64,000 nucleotides of DNA. It comes from Periplaneta americana. Its lineage: Eukaryota > Arthropoda > Insecta > Blattodea > Blattidae. Under the pieces are notes generated by a model that made no database searches, was not told the origin of the DNA, and saw only the letters and a program-made list of their open reading frames with translations. The stretch is from contig NC_091119.1 of the NCBI RefSeq assembly GCF_040183065.1, positions 205,720,298-205,784,297 of the forward strand. The letters run 5' to 3'. This document shows, piece by piece, positions 45,811 through 57,662 of the stretch. Position numbers and translations under genes: made by a program. How positions within the stretch are numbered: the stretch's first letter is position 1; each line of letters begins with the position of its first letter.

Positions 45811-47393
45811 TAGATATATTTTTAACAGAGTTACACTTCATTGAGCTAATAGGTTGTTTTCAATGTTACCTCTTCCTTGGAGTATGTCTCATTATTATGG
45901 AAGAAAATATCTTTCAAAATATGTGGTATTCTTTCTGGAAAATAAATCTGAAAAATTTTTAATTTGAATTTATAATGAAATTAGTTTGCAGCATTTGCTG
46001 CACAAGTCACTAGTTGTGATTATATATGCATTTGTCGTTGAGCTCGTATAAATGGTTGTATGAAACAGGTGTCAAATCAATTTTAACTCTCCTACTTCCT
46101 CCGAAGTTGATATTCAGAATAAAACAAAGGCCATCAATAGGATAAATAATGCCATAATATTCTTTCCATAGTAAGGATTGTGCATAAGATGGCTACTCAA
46201 AGAAGAGGGTTTTTTTTTTTTTTTTTTTTGCTAGCAAAATTTGAATCTGTGACTCGTGTACGTGAGAGTCATAGTGTGTGTAACAGAGCACTGCTACAAA
46301 AAATAACATTCGTCATTGGAATATTTTTTTCACCTTAGCGAAATGACCCTGAAGTTAATGTGCGATGTGCCTTGCCAAAGATCGCGAGATTGGCGAACAT
46401 GGATTATTTTTTTGTGACAACTGATTTCTACCCATAAAAATGGAAGTGATATACCGTATGTTTTGTGGGGATCGTAGTGATTTAGTATTCCCATAAGAAC
46501 CAAGAATAAAAATAAATATAAATAAGTTTATCAGTGGGCCATGTTTAGAAATCAGCAGGCTCTGAAAACTGATAAAACAAGAGAACGTCATTTATGGTTG
46601 CTAAGTCAAAGTTGATGTTCTATTATTTTACAAACTAAATCATTTCTAAATATGGGCCACCGACTAAGTTATTTCTTCATTTTTTTATACATAGGTTTCT
46701 TATAGCAATGTTCTATACTTAGAGAAACTCACGGTATTTTAGAAGCAATATTGGAGTACATATAATGAGGTTTCACGAGAGAGTTTAAATAAGAGAAAAG
46801 GAAAGCAAAGCGCTGTAAAAAGTTGCAATCAGAATTACGCTTCATTCAAATTCACTTCCTGTCAATATACGAACATGTTAGTAAAAATATTACCATGTCC
46901 TCGACACATAGGAAATGACGTCATGGATACGGGATACTATTCCCGACTATAAAAGAAAACACACAAATAAGTCGTGCATTAAATTATGTTTGTAATAAAA
47001 TTGAGATGCTTGATGAATACATTTGAAAAAATGTTTCCTATCATGTGACCATCCAGCATTGATGTAACATTAGAAAGAAGTATCATTTTATACTACAGAT
47101 CAGAAATAGAGATCTGTTAAAGCAAGTTTCTAATCAAATTACATCGTTTGGATTTTAATCTGAAATGAATATATTTTTATAAAATAACTTCAACTTTTGT
47201 AGTATTAAAATATTTTATTCTGATTCTTCTAATATATACATATATTTTTTTGTATATAGATTTCTTTATTACTGAAATATAGAAATAAATTCCTGTTTGT
47301 TCATATTTATACAGTAGGCTTAGCATTTTAAATTTTTTCTGTTTTGTCATATTCATCTACCAATTCGAGCTCAATTTTTTAACTATACATATT
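45811..47393. other. Intergenic DNA
   Basis: A T run at 46209-46229 and TGACGTCA at 46917. No gene seen. Confidence 0.4.
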
Positions 47394-47983
47394 TACTGGC
47401 TTTTAAGGAACCCGGAGGTTCATTGCCGCCCTCACATAAGCCCGCCATTGGTCCCTATCCCGAGCAAGATTAATCCAGTTCCTACCATCATATCCCACCT
47501 CCCTCGTATCCATTTCAATATTATCTTCCCATCTACGTCTCGGCCTCCCCAAAGTCTTTTACCTCCGGCCTTCCAAGTAACACTCTATATGCATTTCTGG
47601 ATTCGCCCATACGTGCTACATGTCCTGCCTATCTCAAACGTCTGGATTTAATGTTCCTAATTATGTCAGGTGAAGAAAACAATGCGTGCAGTTCTGTGTT
47701 GTGTAACTTTCTCTATTCTCCTGTAACTTCATCCCTCTTAGCTCCAAATATTTTCCTAAGCACCTTATTCTCAAACACCCTTAATCTCTGTTCCTCTCTC
47801 AAAGTGAGAGTCCAAGTTTCACAACCATAAAGAACAACCGGTAATATAACTGTTTTATAAATTCTAACTTTCAGATTTTTTGACAGCAGACTGGATTATA
47901 AAAGCTTCTCAACCGAATAATAACACGCATTTCCCATATTTATTCTGCGTTTAATTTCCTCCCGAGTATCGTTTATATAGATG
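47394..47983 (-). mobile_element. LINE family X, 5'-truncated copy with target duplication
   Basis: Flanked by AACTATACATATT (47381-47393 and 47984-47996). Reverse-strand coding resembles 18262-18856 and has several stops and frame breaks. Confidence 0.9.
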
Positions 47984-47999
47984 AACTATACATATTACC

Positions 48000-48538
48000 A
48001 GAAATACGATACGATATTTATACGTGTAATAATATGCTGTTTTATCCAATTCCCAATATTTGAATAGTTCAATTCAAACTATTTTAGAAACTCCTCATGG
48101 ACATAATTTCGAGTTAAGTTTTGTGAATTCCATTGCAAAGTCGTGTCCACATTTCCAAAATTTCCCCCACTAATAGTATTCCGTTCGTTCTATAGTTGAA
48201 TATTATTACGTATGATGTGTTTAGAAATCATTTGCCTAGCTAATATCCCTTACTTCGCCCATAGTGTCTGACAGGCGACGTAAACATTGTCGGCAGAGGA
48301 GAAGAGAATTATAATTGAACCAATCTCCATGCTCATCTTGAAGTTGGGCGGTCTGAAGCGTTCTATCATATTTGATACATATATGATGTTAACAATTTAA
48401 AGAAACTGTTGTTGAATATGGCCATAAAGTCATGTAATATGCGCTCCTGTACAATATGACGTGTATCGTCTCAAGTGCAGGCAGTAAGGCCGTAACACGA
48501 TACTACGAGAGGAGTTCGGCCGGCGTCGAGAATCGGGT
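48000..48538. other. Intergenic DNA
   Basis: No gene seen. Confidence 0.4.
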
Positions 48539-48639
48539 CCCGGCATAGCTCAGTTGGTTAGAGAGCACTCAGCGCGCACAGCTGAGAGGTCCTGGGTTCG
48601 ATTCCCGGTGCCGGTACGAATTTTTCTCGTACTTAATGG
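48539..48639 (+). mobile_element. tRNA-headed SINE
   Basis: Unit GGCATAGCTCAGTTGGTTAG (A box) and GGGTTCGATTCCCGG (B box), followed by ACGAATTTTTCTCGTACTTA. It abuts a LINE fragment. It could be mistaken for a tRNA gene. Confidence 0.65.
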
Positions 48640-49028
48640 ATGATAGAAGTTTCTCAACCGAATAATAACAGGCATTTCCCATATTTATTCTGTGTTTAAT
48701 TTCCTCCCGAGTATCATTTATATTTGTCACTGTTCCTCCAAGATATTTGAACTTCTCCACCTCTTCAAAAGATAAATTTCCAATTTTTATATTTCCATTT
48801 CGTACAATATTCTGGTCACGAGACATAATCATATACTTTGTCTTTTTCGGGATTTACTTCCAAACTTGCTTCCAGTAAAATTCTCGTGTTTTCCCTAATC
48901 GTTTATGGATTTTCTCCTAACATATTCACGTCATCCGCATAGAGAAGAAGCTGATGTAACCCGTTCAATTCCAAACCCTCTCTGTTATCCTGGACTTTCC
49001 TAATGGCATACTCTAGAGCAAAGTTAAA
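48640..49028 (-). mobile_element. LINE family X, internal reverse-transcriptase fragment
   Basis: In reverse it covers the YADD neighbourhood ([15 protein letters not shown]-like) to [16 protein letters not shown]. It lacks the 3' tail, so it was cut after insertion or copied incompletely. Confidence 0.85.
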
Positions 49029-49340
49029 TATGATAACCTATCACTGATAAATTCGACCTTTTTTACTGCTGATTTTATTTTTTTATACGTATATTTCTTT
49101 ACCTAGCTTAAATTGAAGTAACAATTTTATGAACAGATTTAAGAAGTCAATATTTACATCCCAGTATCCAAGGGTACAAACGACCCTACTCTTAATAGCA
49201 GTCCTTGTTCTGCATAAATACTCGAATCCTTGACGGTTTAGATATCATCCGTTTGTACTTCCGATGTGTGGTTGATATCGGACAAACTTACGTAACTTTT
49301 GATATTAGTGATGCTTCAACAATTCCGCAGCCGGACTTTG
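49029..49340. other. Upstream region of gene C
   Basis: No open frame; likely holds gene C regulatory DNA. Confidence 0.4.
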
Positions 49341-49363
49341 TAGATATAATGCTATTGGTTGCA
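49341..49363 (+). promoter_or_regulatory. Promoter block of gene C
   Basis: TAGATATAATGCTATTGGTT holds a TATA-like core 74 bp before the ATG. The same block with few changes stands 76 bp before the ATG of gene D (59191-59213). Confidence 0.5.
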
Positions 49364-49418
49364 GGAGAGCCTGTGTAGTAGTAACGCTGAAGATTCAACT
49401 GCACAAATCACGGGTACC

Positions 49419-49479
49419 ATGGTTACATATCTGACTTTCGCTTTTGTTCTAGCATTTCATCTTGTGAACGCAACTCCTG
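49419..49479 (+). CDS. Gene C exon 1 (signal peptide)
   Basis: It is 61 bp and ends CTCCTG|gtaaga in phase 1. It encodes a clear hydrophobic secretion signal. The ATG has a CACGGGTACC lead and lies 74 bp after the TATA-like block. Confidence 0.7.
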
Positions 49480-49975
49480 GTAAGAATATGTTAATTACTC
49501 TTTTAGAGGAAAAGTTCTTATATGAAATTTCATAAGAATGTGTAATTTAATATAATATTAATACTCGATCACAAAGCGATAACACGCTAGAAATTCCACT
49601 TCACACATCATCTCTGTATTCCTCATCTTTCACTGTTGCTACCTCTCGTCACTGGAACTCTCTGCCGCCTGAAGTCAAGGGCTGCCGAACATTGAAATCT
49701 TTCAAAACCAAGTTAGAAAATTATCTTATGACGAGTTGCCAAACTAACTTACTATTATGACAAGTGTTGTATTCATGTTTCCACGTATTCACATTTTTTT
49801 TAATGTTCTAGTGATATTTAACTTATTTTATATTTTGTTTTCATATTTTCCGATAATGGTATATCTATAATGTGATAAGTTGAGCTATATATAATCATAA
49901 TTTTCCTTACTATGTGTACTTAAAAGTATTGTATTCATTGTATGCTTTGTACTGCACTATTTTATTACTAATTAC

Positions 49976-50035
<60 letters not shown>

Positions 50036-50314
50036 CAATAATTGTGTTATTTTTTATACTTTGTATGTCTCATTTATTTTGACCTGCTGTTCACATTTTA
50101 TTATGCTTTTTTTTCTTTCTGTATGTTATATGTTATGTCTGATTTCTACTTACTTGTTGTTCACATTTTAATATTATTGTCTTATTCAGTTTTGTATATA
50201 AAATTGTAGTGTACTTTGTAAATTTGTAGTGTTTTTTGTAACGCAGTTTTATTCCTGTTTGAGTGTTAGAGAAGGCCATATGGCCTTAACTGTGCCAGGT
50301 TAAATAAATTATCA

Positions 50315-50379
<65 letters not shown>

Positions 50380-52607
50380 ACCATTTAAAACATTATTCCT
50401 CTCTAATCTTCAGAAATGTATTTCTATATAGTATGGAGAAAATATGGAAATCTCAGATCAATTTAATTTTATTTCTCCTGTGTAAGAAGCATCTTCATAA
50501 CGTTATGTAGAAAACAACTTTCAAGAAACATTTCTTAGTCTTCAAGGAATAAATCTTCGTTATCATATTGAGACGTAGGATGCAAATTCGAGACCAATGA
50601 ACTCAAGTTTCAAAATTTATTCTTTTTCTTCTCTTATAATGCAGCTGGTATGAGTTCTCGAAATTCTCCTGAAATTTTCATTCATTTATTTATTTATTTA
50701 CTTATTTACTTACTTACTTATTTATCTATTTATTTACTTATTTACTTATCCATTTATTTATTTACTTATTTACTTATTTATTTACTTACTTATTTACTTA
50801 CTCATTTATTTATCTATTTATTTATTTACTTATTTACTTACTGATTTATTTATCTATTTATTCATTTATTTACTTATTTACTACCTTATTTATTTATTTA
50901 CTTACTTATTTACTTATTTATTTAATTATTTACTTATTTATTTATTTATTTATTTACCTACTTAGTTACTTATTTACTTACGTACTTATTTGCTTACTTA
51001 TTTATCTATTTATTTCTTTACTTATTTATTTATTTATTCTGGTGTAGTTAAGGCCATCAAGCCTTCTCTTCCACAACACCATCTATGGCAATGTTCAGAT
51101 ATTTCACATTGATTTTTTGTACATAAATAACTTAAATGGTATCATTCAAGAGTGTTATAAATTGAAAAACTAATTCAAATTTTAAAATGTATTTCCAAAT
51201 TATCTCTCAATGATGTAGCCTATATGTAATATTGTGTGTTCATTTCTTTCAGCAGCCCTGTCACCAAATGAAGGGAGCAAACTTGTAAACCCTGACAATG
51301 TACTGACTGCATCATCTGAACTTGACGGCCAGAATTTCAAACACCAGGACAATATCCAAGACATGCATAATTTGGACATTCCCACATGGACAGAAAAACA
51401 TCCCAAATTGGAACGAAGTGGAGAAACAGATGCAATTCAACCACTTGGAGGTAAAAGTTTGTCAAGACGATCCATTGTTCATGAGCCCGTTGGCAAGGAA
51501 TTGAAAAAGCTAAACTATGTGAATTCACACGTTATGCACTCCACCTTGCATGCAGCACTAAACGAGTCGTCGAGGAAGGGTCAGAATTTCATAGAAAAAC
51601 GTCAAAATCATTTGAGAGACGATCACGTGGTATCAAGCTTGTCACATGCTGACACACAATCTTTAAGGAAAAGTGTTTTGCATGAAGCAGAGGAAGGACA
51701 TTACAGAGAAACAAACAGTGACGTTAATAAAAGAGAAAATAAAAGAAGAATGAGTACTAGAAGTGTTGGACTAGCGGTGGTGGAAAACACGAAGAACAAA
51801 CCTCAAGCTTTGACATTAGACTCGGGCGACAACAAAAAGGAAGAAATCAAAAACTGCTTCGGAAACTTTTTTAGCTGGCTATTTGGTGGTGGGAGAAATG
51901 GGGGAGGGAGTGGAAGAGGCAATGGAGGTGGAAACGGTGGAGGAAGCGGAGGAGGTGAGGAAGCCAGTGAGAGAGTTAGAAATGGAAGAACGGGATACAG
52001 TCAAACACGAAGGGGAGGAAGGGGAAGCGGAGGAGGAAGTGGTGGAGGAAGAGGAAGTAGTGGAGGAGCAGGTGGTAGAGGAAGAGGAAGTGCAGGAACA
52101 GGTGGTAGAGGAAGTGGTGGAGGAAGTTCTGGAGGAAGAGGAATTGGAGGAGCAGCTGATGGAGGAGGAGGAAGTGGTGGAGGAAGAGGAAGTACTGGAG
52201 GAGCAGGTGATGGAGGAAGAGGAAGTGGAGGAACAGGTGGTAGAGGAAGTGGTGGAGGAAGTTCTGGAGGAAGGGGTAGTGGAGGAGCAGCTGATGGAGG
52301 AAGAGGAAGTGGTGGAGGAAGAGGAAGTAGTGGAGGAGCAGGTGATAGAGGAAGAGGAAGTGCAGGAACAGGTGGTAGAGGAAGTGGTGGAGGAAGTTCT
52401 GGAGGAAGAGGTAATGGAGGAGCAGCTGATGGAGGAAGAGGAAGTGGTGGAGGAAGAGGAAGTAGTGGAGGAGCAGGTGATAGAGGAAGAGGAAGTGCAG
52501 GAACAGGTGGTAGAGGAAGTGATGGAGGAAGTTCTGGAGGACGAGGAAATGGAGGAGGAGGTGATGGAGGAAGAGGAAGTGAAGGGGAGGTGATGGAGGA
52601 AGTTTAG
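49419..52607 (+). CDS. Gene C: secreted Gly-rich protein with 45-residue repeats (two exons)
   Basis: Exon 1 (49419-49479) encodes signal peptide [18 protein letters not shown] then TP. Exon 2 (51253-52607) continues in phase 1; together 1416 nt, 471 aa. After the signal come about 190 hydrophilic residues with several basic sites ([14 protein letters not shown]), then [14 protein letters not shown] and a Gly/Ser/Arg tail built of 45-residue repeats. Residues before the tail align loosely with gene D around the NC-G-F-SW-FG motif. The repeat unit ends with an apparent one-base frame slip near 52580: past it the Gly-rich code continues in another frame, so the short terminus before the stop at 52605-52607 may be derived. 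A transposon starts about 80 bp on. I do not recognise a family; a structural, glandular or antimicrobial role is possible but unproven. Confidence 0.7.
49563..50310 (+). mobile_element. LINE (CR1/jockey-like) 3' end with tail in gene C intron 1
   Basis: It reads [20 protein letters not shown] then [20 protein letters not shown], the same domain as 24960-25500. A TTA array (49976-50035) lies in its 3' UTR and GAGAAGGCCATATGGCCTTAA then TTAAATAAATTA ends it. A second TTA array follows (50312-50379). Confidence 0.85.
50645..50682 (+). pseudogene. Possible exon remnant of the RSPQ type in gene C intron 1
   Basis: A strong acceptor (pyrimidine tract then taatgcag) precedes sequence that, entered in phase 1 from gene C exon 1, reads [12 protein letters not shown] before dissolving into an ATTT/ACTT array. 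The layout resembles the start of gene B exon 3 (GIGHFVSRRSPQ). It may be an exon overrun by a microsatellite, or chance. Confidence 0.3.
50680..51085. repeat. ATTT/ACTT array ending in a reversed LINE tail
   Basis: Tetranucleotide array to about 51038, then GGTGTAGTTAAGGCCATCAA and GCCTTCTCTTCCAC, the complement of the LINE 3' tail motif. Confidence 0.85.
51253..52607 (+). CDS. Gene C exon 2 (main coding exon)
   Basis: The acceptor is a tandem NAGNAG (ttcagcag): splicing at 51253 or 51256 both keep the frame and differ by one alanine. It is open for 1355 bp. The Gly-rich part makes two other frames open too; these are shadows of a repeat whose length is a multiple of three. Confidence 0.75.
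52101..52570 (+). repeat. 135-bp coding tandem repeat in gene C
   Basis: GGTGGTAGAGGAAGTG recurs at 52101, 52236, 52371 and 52506, exactly 135 bp apart (45 codons). The copies differ by few substitutions (for example [27 protein letters not shown]). Identity this high suggests recent expansion or ongoing homogenisation. Confidence 0.9.
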
Positions 52608-52689
52608 GAGCAGGTGATGGAGGAAGAGAAAATGGAGTAGGTCTTGGAGTAAGAGGGAGAAGCTTTGGGGAAGTTGCAGCAGTTATAGT

Positions 52690-53897
52690 TCTTGTGCATA
52701 GTGCGCACAAAGGAAGTAGTTTGACAACTTGGTGTAAACAATACGTATTTGGTTTACATTGCAGGTACCCAGGGTTGCGTAATTCATTTTACGTGAAACC
52801 AAATGTAGCTCAGACCACTTACAAGGAGAGGACACACTCTGTGTATCACCGAATGGAATAAGATTGTGTGAGATGAAAGTACAAGACACACTGTTTAAAG
52901 TCATACCTGGTATGGGTGGCCAATGACCCCTCGTTTTGGAAATATTGGCTATTGTTTGTGACATACTTCCGTTAGGTGCCTAATAGGGAAACATTGGACT
53001 GAGTTGTTATTCAGGGAACCTGAGTTCGAATCTTAACTGGTCCTATATTTTTTTTTTTTAATAATCATTAATAGTGTGATCACAGCAATCTATTTACATA
53101 TATCATATTTTTCAATGTATTGAACGCTTCGTTATGTTTTACACAAATTACTAATTAACTAACATTGTATTGTAAAGGATAAACAAGGAAATATTGCTCA
53201 CGTAGGCAGGTCACTGGTGTCTGTTCTGTTTCTATTCCACTTCATTTTGTACACGTTTCATTATGATATCATAAAACACACAAACATACATATTTCCTGC
53301 ACCATGTACAGCAAATGAAAGAAGGTTGTCCACAGTCACACATATTTTTCCGCACTTCTGCTGCGAAACAAACATCTTTCACATTCACAAACACTTCTCG
53401 TTCGTTTATTAATTTTTATGCATACCACGCATATTTCAACATGGCTTTGAATATAGGAGCTGACAACTGAAAGTGAATTAAGGAGTGAATTTGAGGGCAT
53501 CCTCCCTTGAAGCAATTTGTCGTCGAGTTTGTTAAAGGAAAGAGCTATTTTGCAAATATTTTATAAAAATCTTCACCTGTCTAAAAAGATAAACATCGCA
53601 GGACTGGCATAATCCAGTAGATTTGGGTGAAATCACTTTAAGGTTGCACGTTACTTTATTTTCTTCATTTGTAAATATTTCATCATACAAAGAAAGATTT
53701 ACCTGCCCTTCCCATGAGTCCAGAATTAGAAGAAATGGCTGCTCTTTCACATATGCCTTTATTACTTTCTCCAGGTATTGTTTATGGAGTTGAGATGTCA
53801 GCTTTCCTGATGAAGAACGTGTTACACATTTATTTCCGAATTTAGAAGTGAGTTCATCTACTTGACTTTCACTCTTGGGCCAAATTGTCCGTTTGGT

Positions 53898-53964
<67 letters not shown>

Positions 53965-54370
53965 TAAAGTTTTAAAAATGAGAAAGCATTAGGATTCGAA
54001 CTGGGGTTGCCTGGATGACAACTCAGCATCCAACCATATGAGCTACGCTGTTACATAGTATAATGTTTCCTTTTTAGACACCTAACGGAAGTATGTCACA
54101 AACAATAGCCAATATTTCCAAAACGAGGGGTCATTGGCCACCCATACCAGGCATGACTCTAAACAGTACGTCTTGTACTTTCATCTCACACAATCTTATT
54201 TAATTCGGTGATATACACAGCGTGTCCTCTCCTTGTTAGTCAGTCTTCAGTAATAAGCGGTATAAAACCAAAGCTATGTGTAAAGGGTTACGACCCTGAG
54301 TGTCATCTGCAATGTATTATGTATTATTTGCACAAACAGTCTAACTACTTCGTATTATGCACAGGAACAC
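52690..54370 (-). mobile_element. DNA transposon with long inverted ends containing tRNA-like sequence
   Basis: Ends of about 350 bp (52690-53045 and 53990-54370) are reverse complements with many substitutions, sharing GGTATGGGTGGCCAATGACC. Each contains a tRNA-like 3' half near its inner border. The core encodes in reverse FLLILDSWEGQVNLSLYDEI and KVISPKSTGLCQSCDVYLFR, like the last catalytic part of a pogo/jerky-type DDE transposase, split by an AAT array (53899-53964). Confidence 0.7.
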
Positions 54371-54445
54371 CCCGTATATTTCAACTAGACTCTGACTATA
54401 ATTTGTAATACTATTAAGATTCTTTTGACATGTTTCATATTCTAG

Positions 54446-54561
54446 CTGTGAAGTGATGTACGTTAGGTTTGCAGATGATCAAGAGACAAGCAATGATATT
54501 TGCCAGGAGCAAAACTTTGACTGCAACTATAAACAGAGATACAACATCGCACAAAGTGTGG
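54446..54561 (+). CDS. Exon-like segment, cysteine-bearing; possible 3' exon of gene C
   Basis: The acceptor is tttcatattctag and the donor AGTGTG|gtaaga. One frame is open: CEVMYVRFADDQETSND then ICQEQNFDCNYKQRYNIAQSV. It needs two bases from a prior exon and I could not find a gene C donor in that phase. It lies just past a transposon that sits behind the gene C Gly-rich tail. No family recognised. Confidence 0.35.
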
Positions 54562-54928
54562 TAAGAATAAGACTATCGTGTTGATGTATACAATGTAACA
54601 TGGTGTGTCACATTCAGTGTTTATAACGTATCAATAAAAACTTTGAGAGGTTCTTATGCAAACTATATGCACAGAATTATTATATCATTATTAAGTCATT
54701 TATTAAGAATTACATCAAACGTGAAATCTGTACACACATACATTGTAATATTCCATTTATTTTATGTTCACAAATAAAAGGGTTAAATAATTATAATATA
54801 TTAATATGTAATATGTAAAAATTAAATGTGTTCAAATGATGTGTTAACACGAAAACGTATGCAATGATACCAAGACAGCAATTCTATTCTATCCATTCTT
54901 CACCTTCACCTTCACTGTTCTTAACAGA

Positions 54929-54958
54929 CCTGGAGAAACTTTGAGCCAGCAAGATAGT
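54929..54958 (+). CDS. Exon-like segment, possible terminal exon after 54446-54561
   Basis: It follows a good pyrimidine-rich acceptor (cactgttcttaacag) and, in the phase left by 54446-54561, reads TWRNFEPAR and stop. AATAAA follows at 55054-55059. The two segments support each other, but the link to gene C is inference. Confidence 0.3.
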
Positions 54959-55059
54959 ACCTCGTACATAGTGGAGAGTTACTGGGTTTATATTCAAGCA
55001 TAGGGAACTCATTTCGACTTTTGTCTTAATGTGAGTATAATTATTGACATTTCAATAAA

Positions 55060-55285
55060 ATCACTTGAATTTTAATCGGAACAATTTCCAACCTCAGTTT
55101 GTTTAAAGGCATCTCACACGTTATAAAATAATTAAAAAAGCAGTTGACTGTTGCTTATTAATAATAATATATCACAAATATTTTTACGTAGTGTATAATA
55201 ATTGTACACCTAACAGTTTTGTCTGACCCCATAAAAAGTTCCAAAATAATAAAATGTTTATGAGCCTGTGAAAATTACATGAAGC

Positions 55286-55328
<43 letters not shown>

Positions 55329-55832
55329 AAAACAAAGAAAATTTATTGATATCAGTGAGGGACTTACTGCTTGGAAGATTAAATGGAATGTGGTAATGCA
55401 TATTAAATATTTGAGTAACAGCTGAATATCTATAAAATAATGATATTATTGTCTCAATAAATACGTGCACTAATTTCAAGTATGTTATATTTTTATGTTT
55501 TATATATAATAAATAAGAGAACATAGATACACGAACATAATTATACTATAGCTAAGACTATTATGATCAAATGGATATTCATGACAAATTAGAGGTAATG
55601 TAAATACCACTAACAAAATATTGTAACAATAATAATTCACAGAGTGATTTTATCCTACTTAATAATTTCACTTAATGTTTAATTTAGAACAATATTATCT
55701 AAAAAAAACATATCAAACTGTCTTATACAAAATAAACTTTATATCTATTTTGAAATTAAATTAAACAATTGAATGAGAGACAAACTAGAAATTAGCAACA
55801 AAACTAAAGGATGCGAAAAACTGTCTACAGCT
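55060..55832. other. Intergenic DNA
   Basis: TTA array at 55284-55326; otherwise nothing. Confidence 0.4.
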
Positions 55833-56147
55833 CTACACGAAATAAAATATTTCTTCCAACGATTTAGATTCTGGAAAAGTCCCCATAACACTTGTAGCGT
55901 TCCCTCGTTGAATGGCAATACTAATTCTTTGGCGGAGGAAAGCCGTAGAGCGAGAGTCACCGTTAAGTGCTGATAAATACTTGCCGATATCAGAAGTTAA
56001 CAACTTCGCCTCAGAACACCATGGTTCCATAGATTCTACAGCGAAAACGACAAAATTATATCGATCCAGAAGATCGAGATACTGATTGCATTTAATTGTC
56101 ACAGCAGATGCAGCGGCTGACCCAGCGAGTTTGGAAGTTTTGAGCAT
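55833..56147 (-). mobile_element. Retroelement 3' coding fragment
   Basis: In reverse it reads NQYLDLLDRYNFVVFAVESM and ends FLRQRISIAIQRGNATSVMG. This block (y-x-F-x-P-x-A-x-E-x-x-G and IQRGNA) is seen downstream of the reverse transcriptase in some non-LTR elements. Frame open. TTA/ATC array follows (56147-56230). Confidence 0.6.
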
Positions 56148-56166
56148 TTATTATTATTATTATTAC

Positions 56167-56211
<45 letters not shown>

Positions 56212-56230
56212 CATCATCATCATCATCATC

Positions 56231-56662
56231 GTGCTCCCCTTTTAACTCATCTCGGTTGAGAGTGACTGTTCTACAAATAACAATGAACATTGAATAACAT
56301 ATGGAAAAGTGAGCATTAAAAGTCACGCGTAAGGATGCCTCACCAAGTGATAATGGATTTTCACAACGATTGTTCCCCCATATGCTCCATTTGAAACAAG
56401 AAAACTACCTATAAATTTCTACATCCGGAAATGGCTGAGTTTTCGAGATATGTTTTTTTTTTTTTTTTTTTTTTTTTGCTTTTAATTCTTCACTACAAAG
56501 CTGTAACAGCTAATGCAAGCAGTGCTATGTGCTAGAAATATCAGACAATAAATCTCATCTAGCTGCATACCGTACTGTCGAAATCTCTTGAAATAGTATA
56601 AATTATGAAAATGACATAGGCCTATTAGACATAATATTCATGAAATTGATTATAGAATAGTC
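56231..56662. other. Intergenic DNA
   Basis: T run at 56453-56477; nothing else. Confidence 0.4.
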
Positions 56663-57270
56663 CAGCGATGGCGAAAATGTAATCGTGCGCCGAGCCACTG
56701 TGTAACCTGCAACATGCATATCACCTATGGGGGGAGGCGGATACCCGAAGGGGAAGTTAAGCAACTGCCTGACTTATTAATGGATTTTCATTTTCCTTAC
56801 GTCAAGCACTTAAATATAATTTTGTACAGTACAAGCCTACAAACTAATGTTTAGTACGTGTAACGAAGAAAGAAATGAACAATAAATAAACAATATCACA
56901 ACCTAAAATTAATTGTCTTCAGAATGTCTCTGCGACAAAGTTTCAAAATCAGGAATTATGTCACTTACTGCCAGTCGTAATTGATCACGAAGGTATTTGT
57001 CTGTCAGTCGTGATCTAAATTTGGTTTTTACTATTTTAATTGTTGAAAATAATTTTTCACAAACGTAAGTTGTAGCGAACATGGCTTCAACAGAGCAAGC
57101 GAAAGAACGAAGCTTCGGATATTTATTTTTTGGCAAAGATTTGAAAGTTCAACATTTGTCAAGTCCTTACATCTAGCTTTCATTTGACATCACATAGTAA
57201 ATCAGTGAGTTCAAATTGAAGAGCTAACCGCATTATTCGTACATCTGCTGAAAAAGGGTCGACGTACAGA

Positions 57271-57321
<51 letters not shown>

Positions 57322-57662
57322 AACAACAATAACACTTAACCTTTTAATGTTTCATCAGTAACATGTACTATAATGCCGTTTTATGTTATACAACCGTTTT
57401 CCTCGTAATACTTGTGAACAAATCATACATTTAATATTCATATTGGCAGCAAAAAAATGCGTCCTCCCATCCTCCTTGGAACTTTCGTACATGGCTTCGA
57501 GAGAGACATATGCCACTCGCAGGTCAGAGACAAATACAAATGGAACGGAGTTTGACTCCAGTGAGTGAGAGGGTGGGGGTTGGCGGAGGTTAGAAGCAAG
57601 CGAAATGCACAGCTATCACTGCGAGCCACAATGTTTCGCGAGTCACGTTCTCGCCACGGCTG
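56663..57662 (-). mobile_element. hAT (Charlie-like) derivative with exact 8-bp duplication
   Basis: Ends CAGCGATGGCGAAAATG and, in reverse, CAGCCGTGGCGAGAACG, flanked by GAATAGTC on both sides. The reverse strand encodes the hAT C-terminus: FATTYVCEKLFSTIKIVKTK and FRSRLTDKYLRDQLRLAVSD (56909-57136). A GAT array (57271-57321) lies in it. Most of the transposase is missing. Confidence 0.88.

Noticed and set aside
48569-48832. Single 87-codon gene on the reverse strand
   Set aside because: It is a LINE fragment read through into the neighbouring SINE.
51883-52710. Long open frames of Glu/Val repeats (+) and Leu/His repeats (-) over the gene C tail
   Set aside because: They are shadows of a 135-bp repeat, a multiple of three, with no stops in other frames; only the Gly-rich frame follows a signal peptide and splice border.
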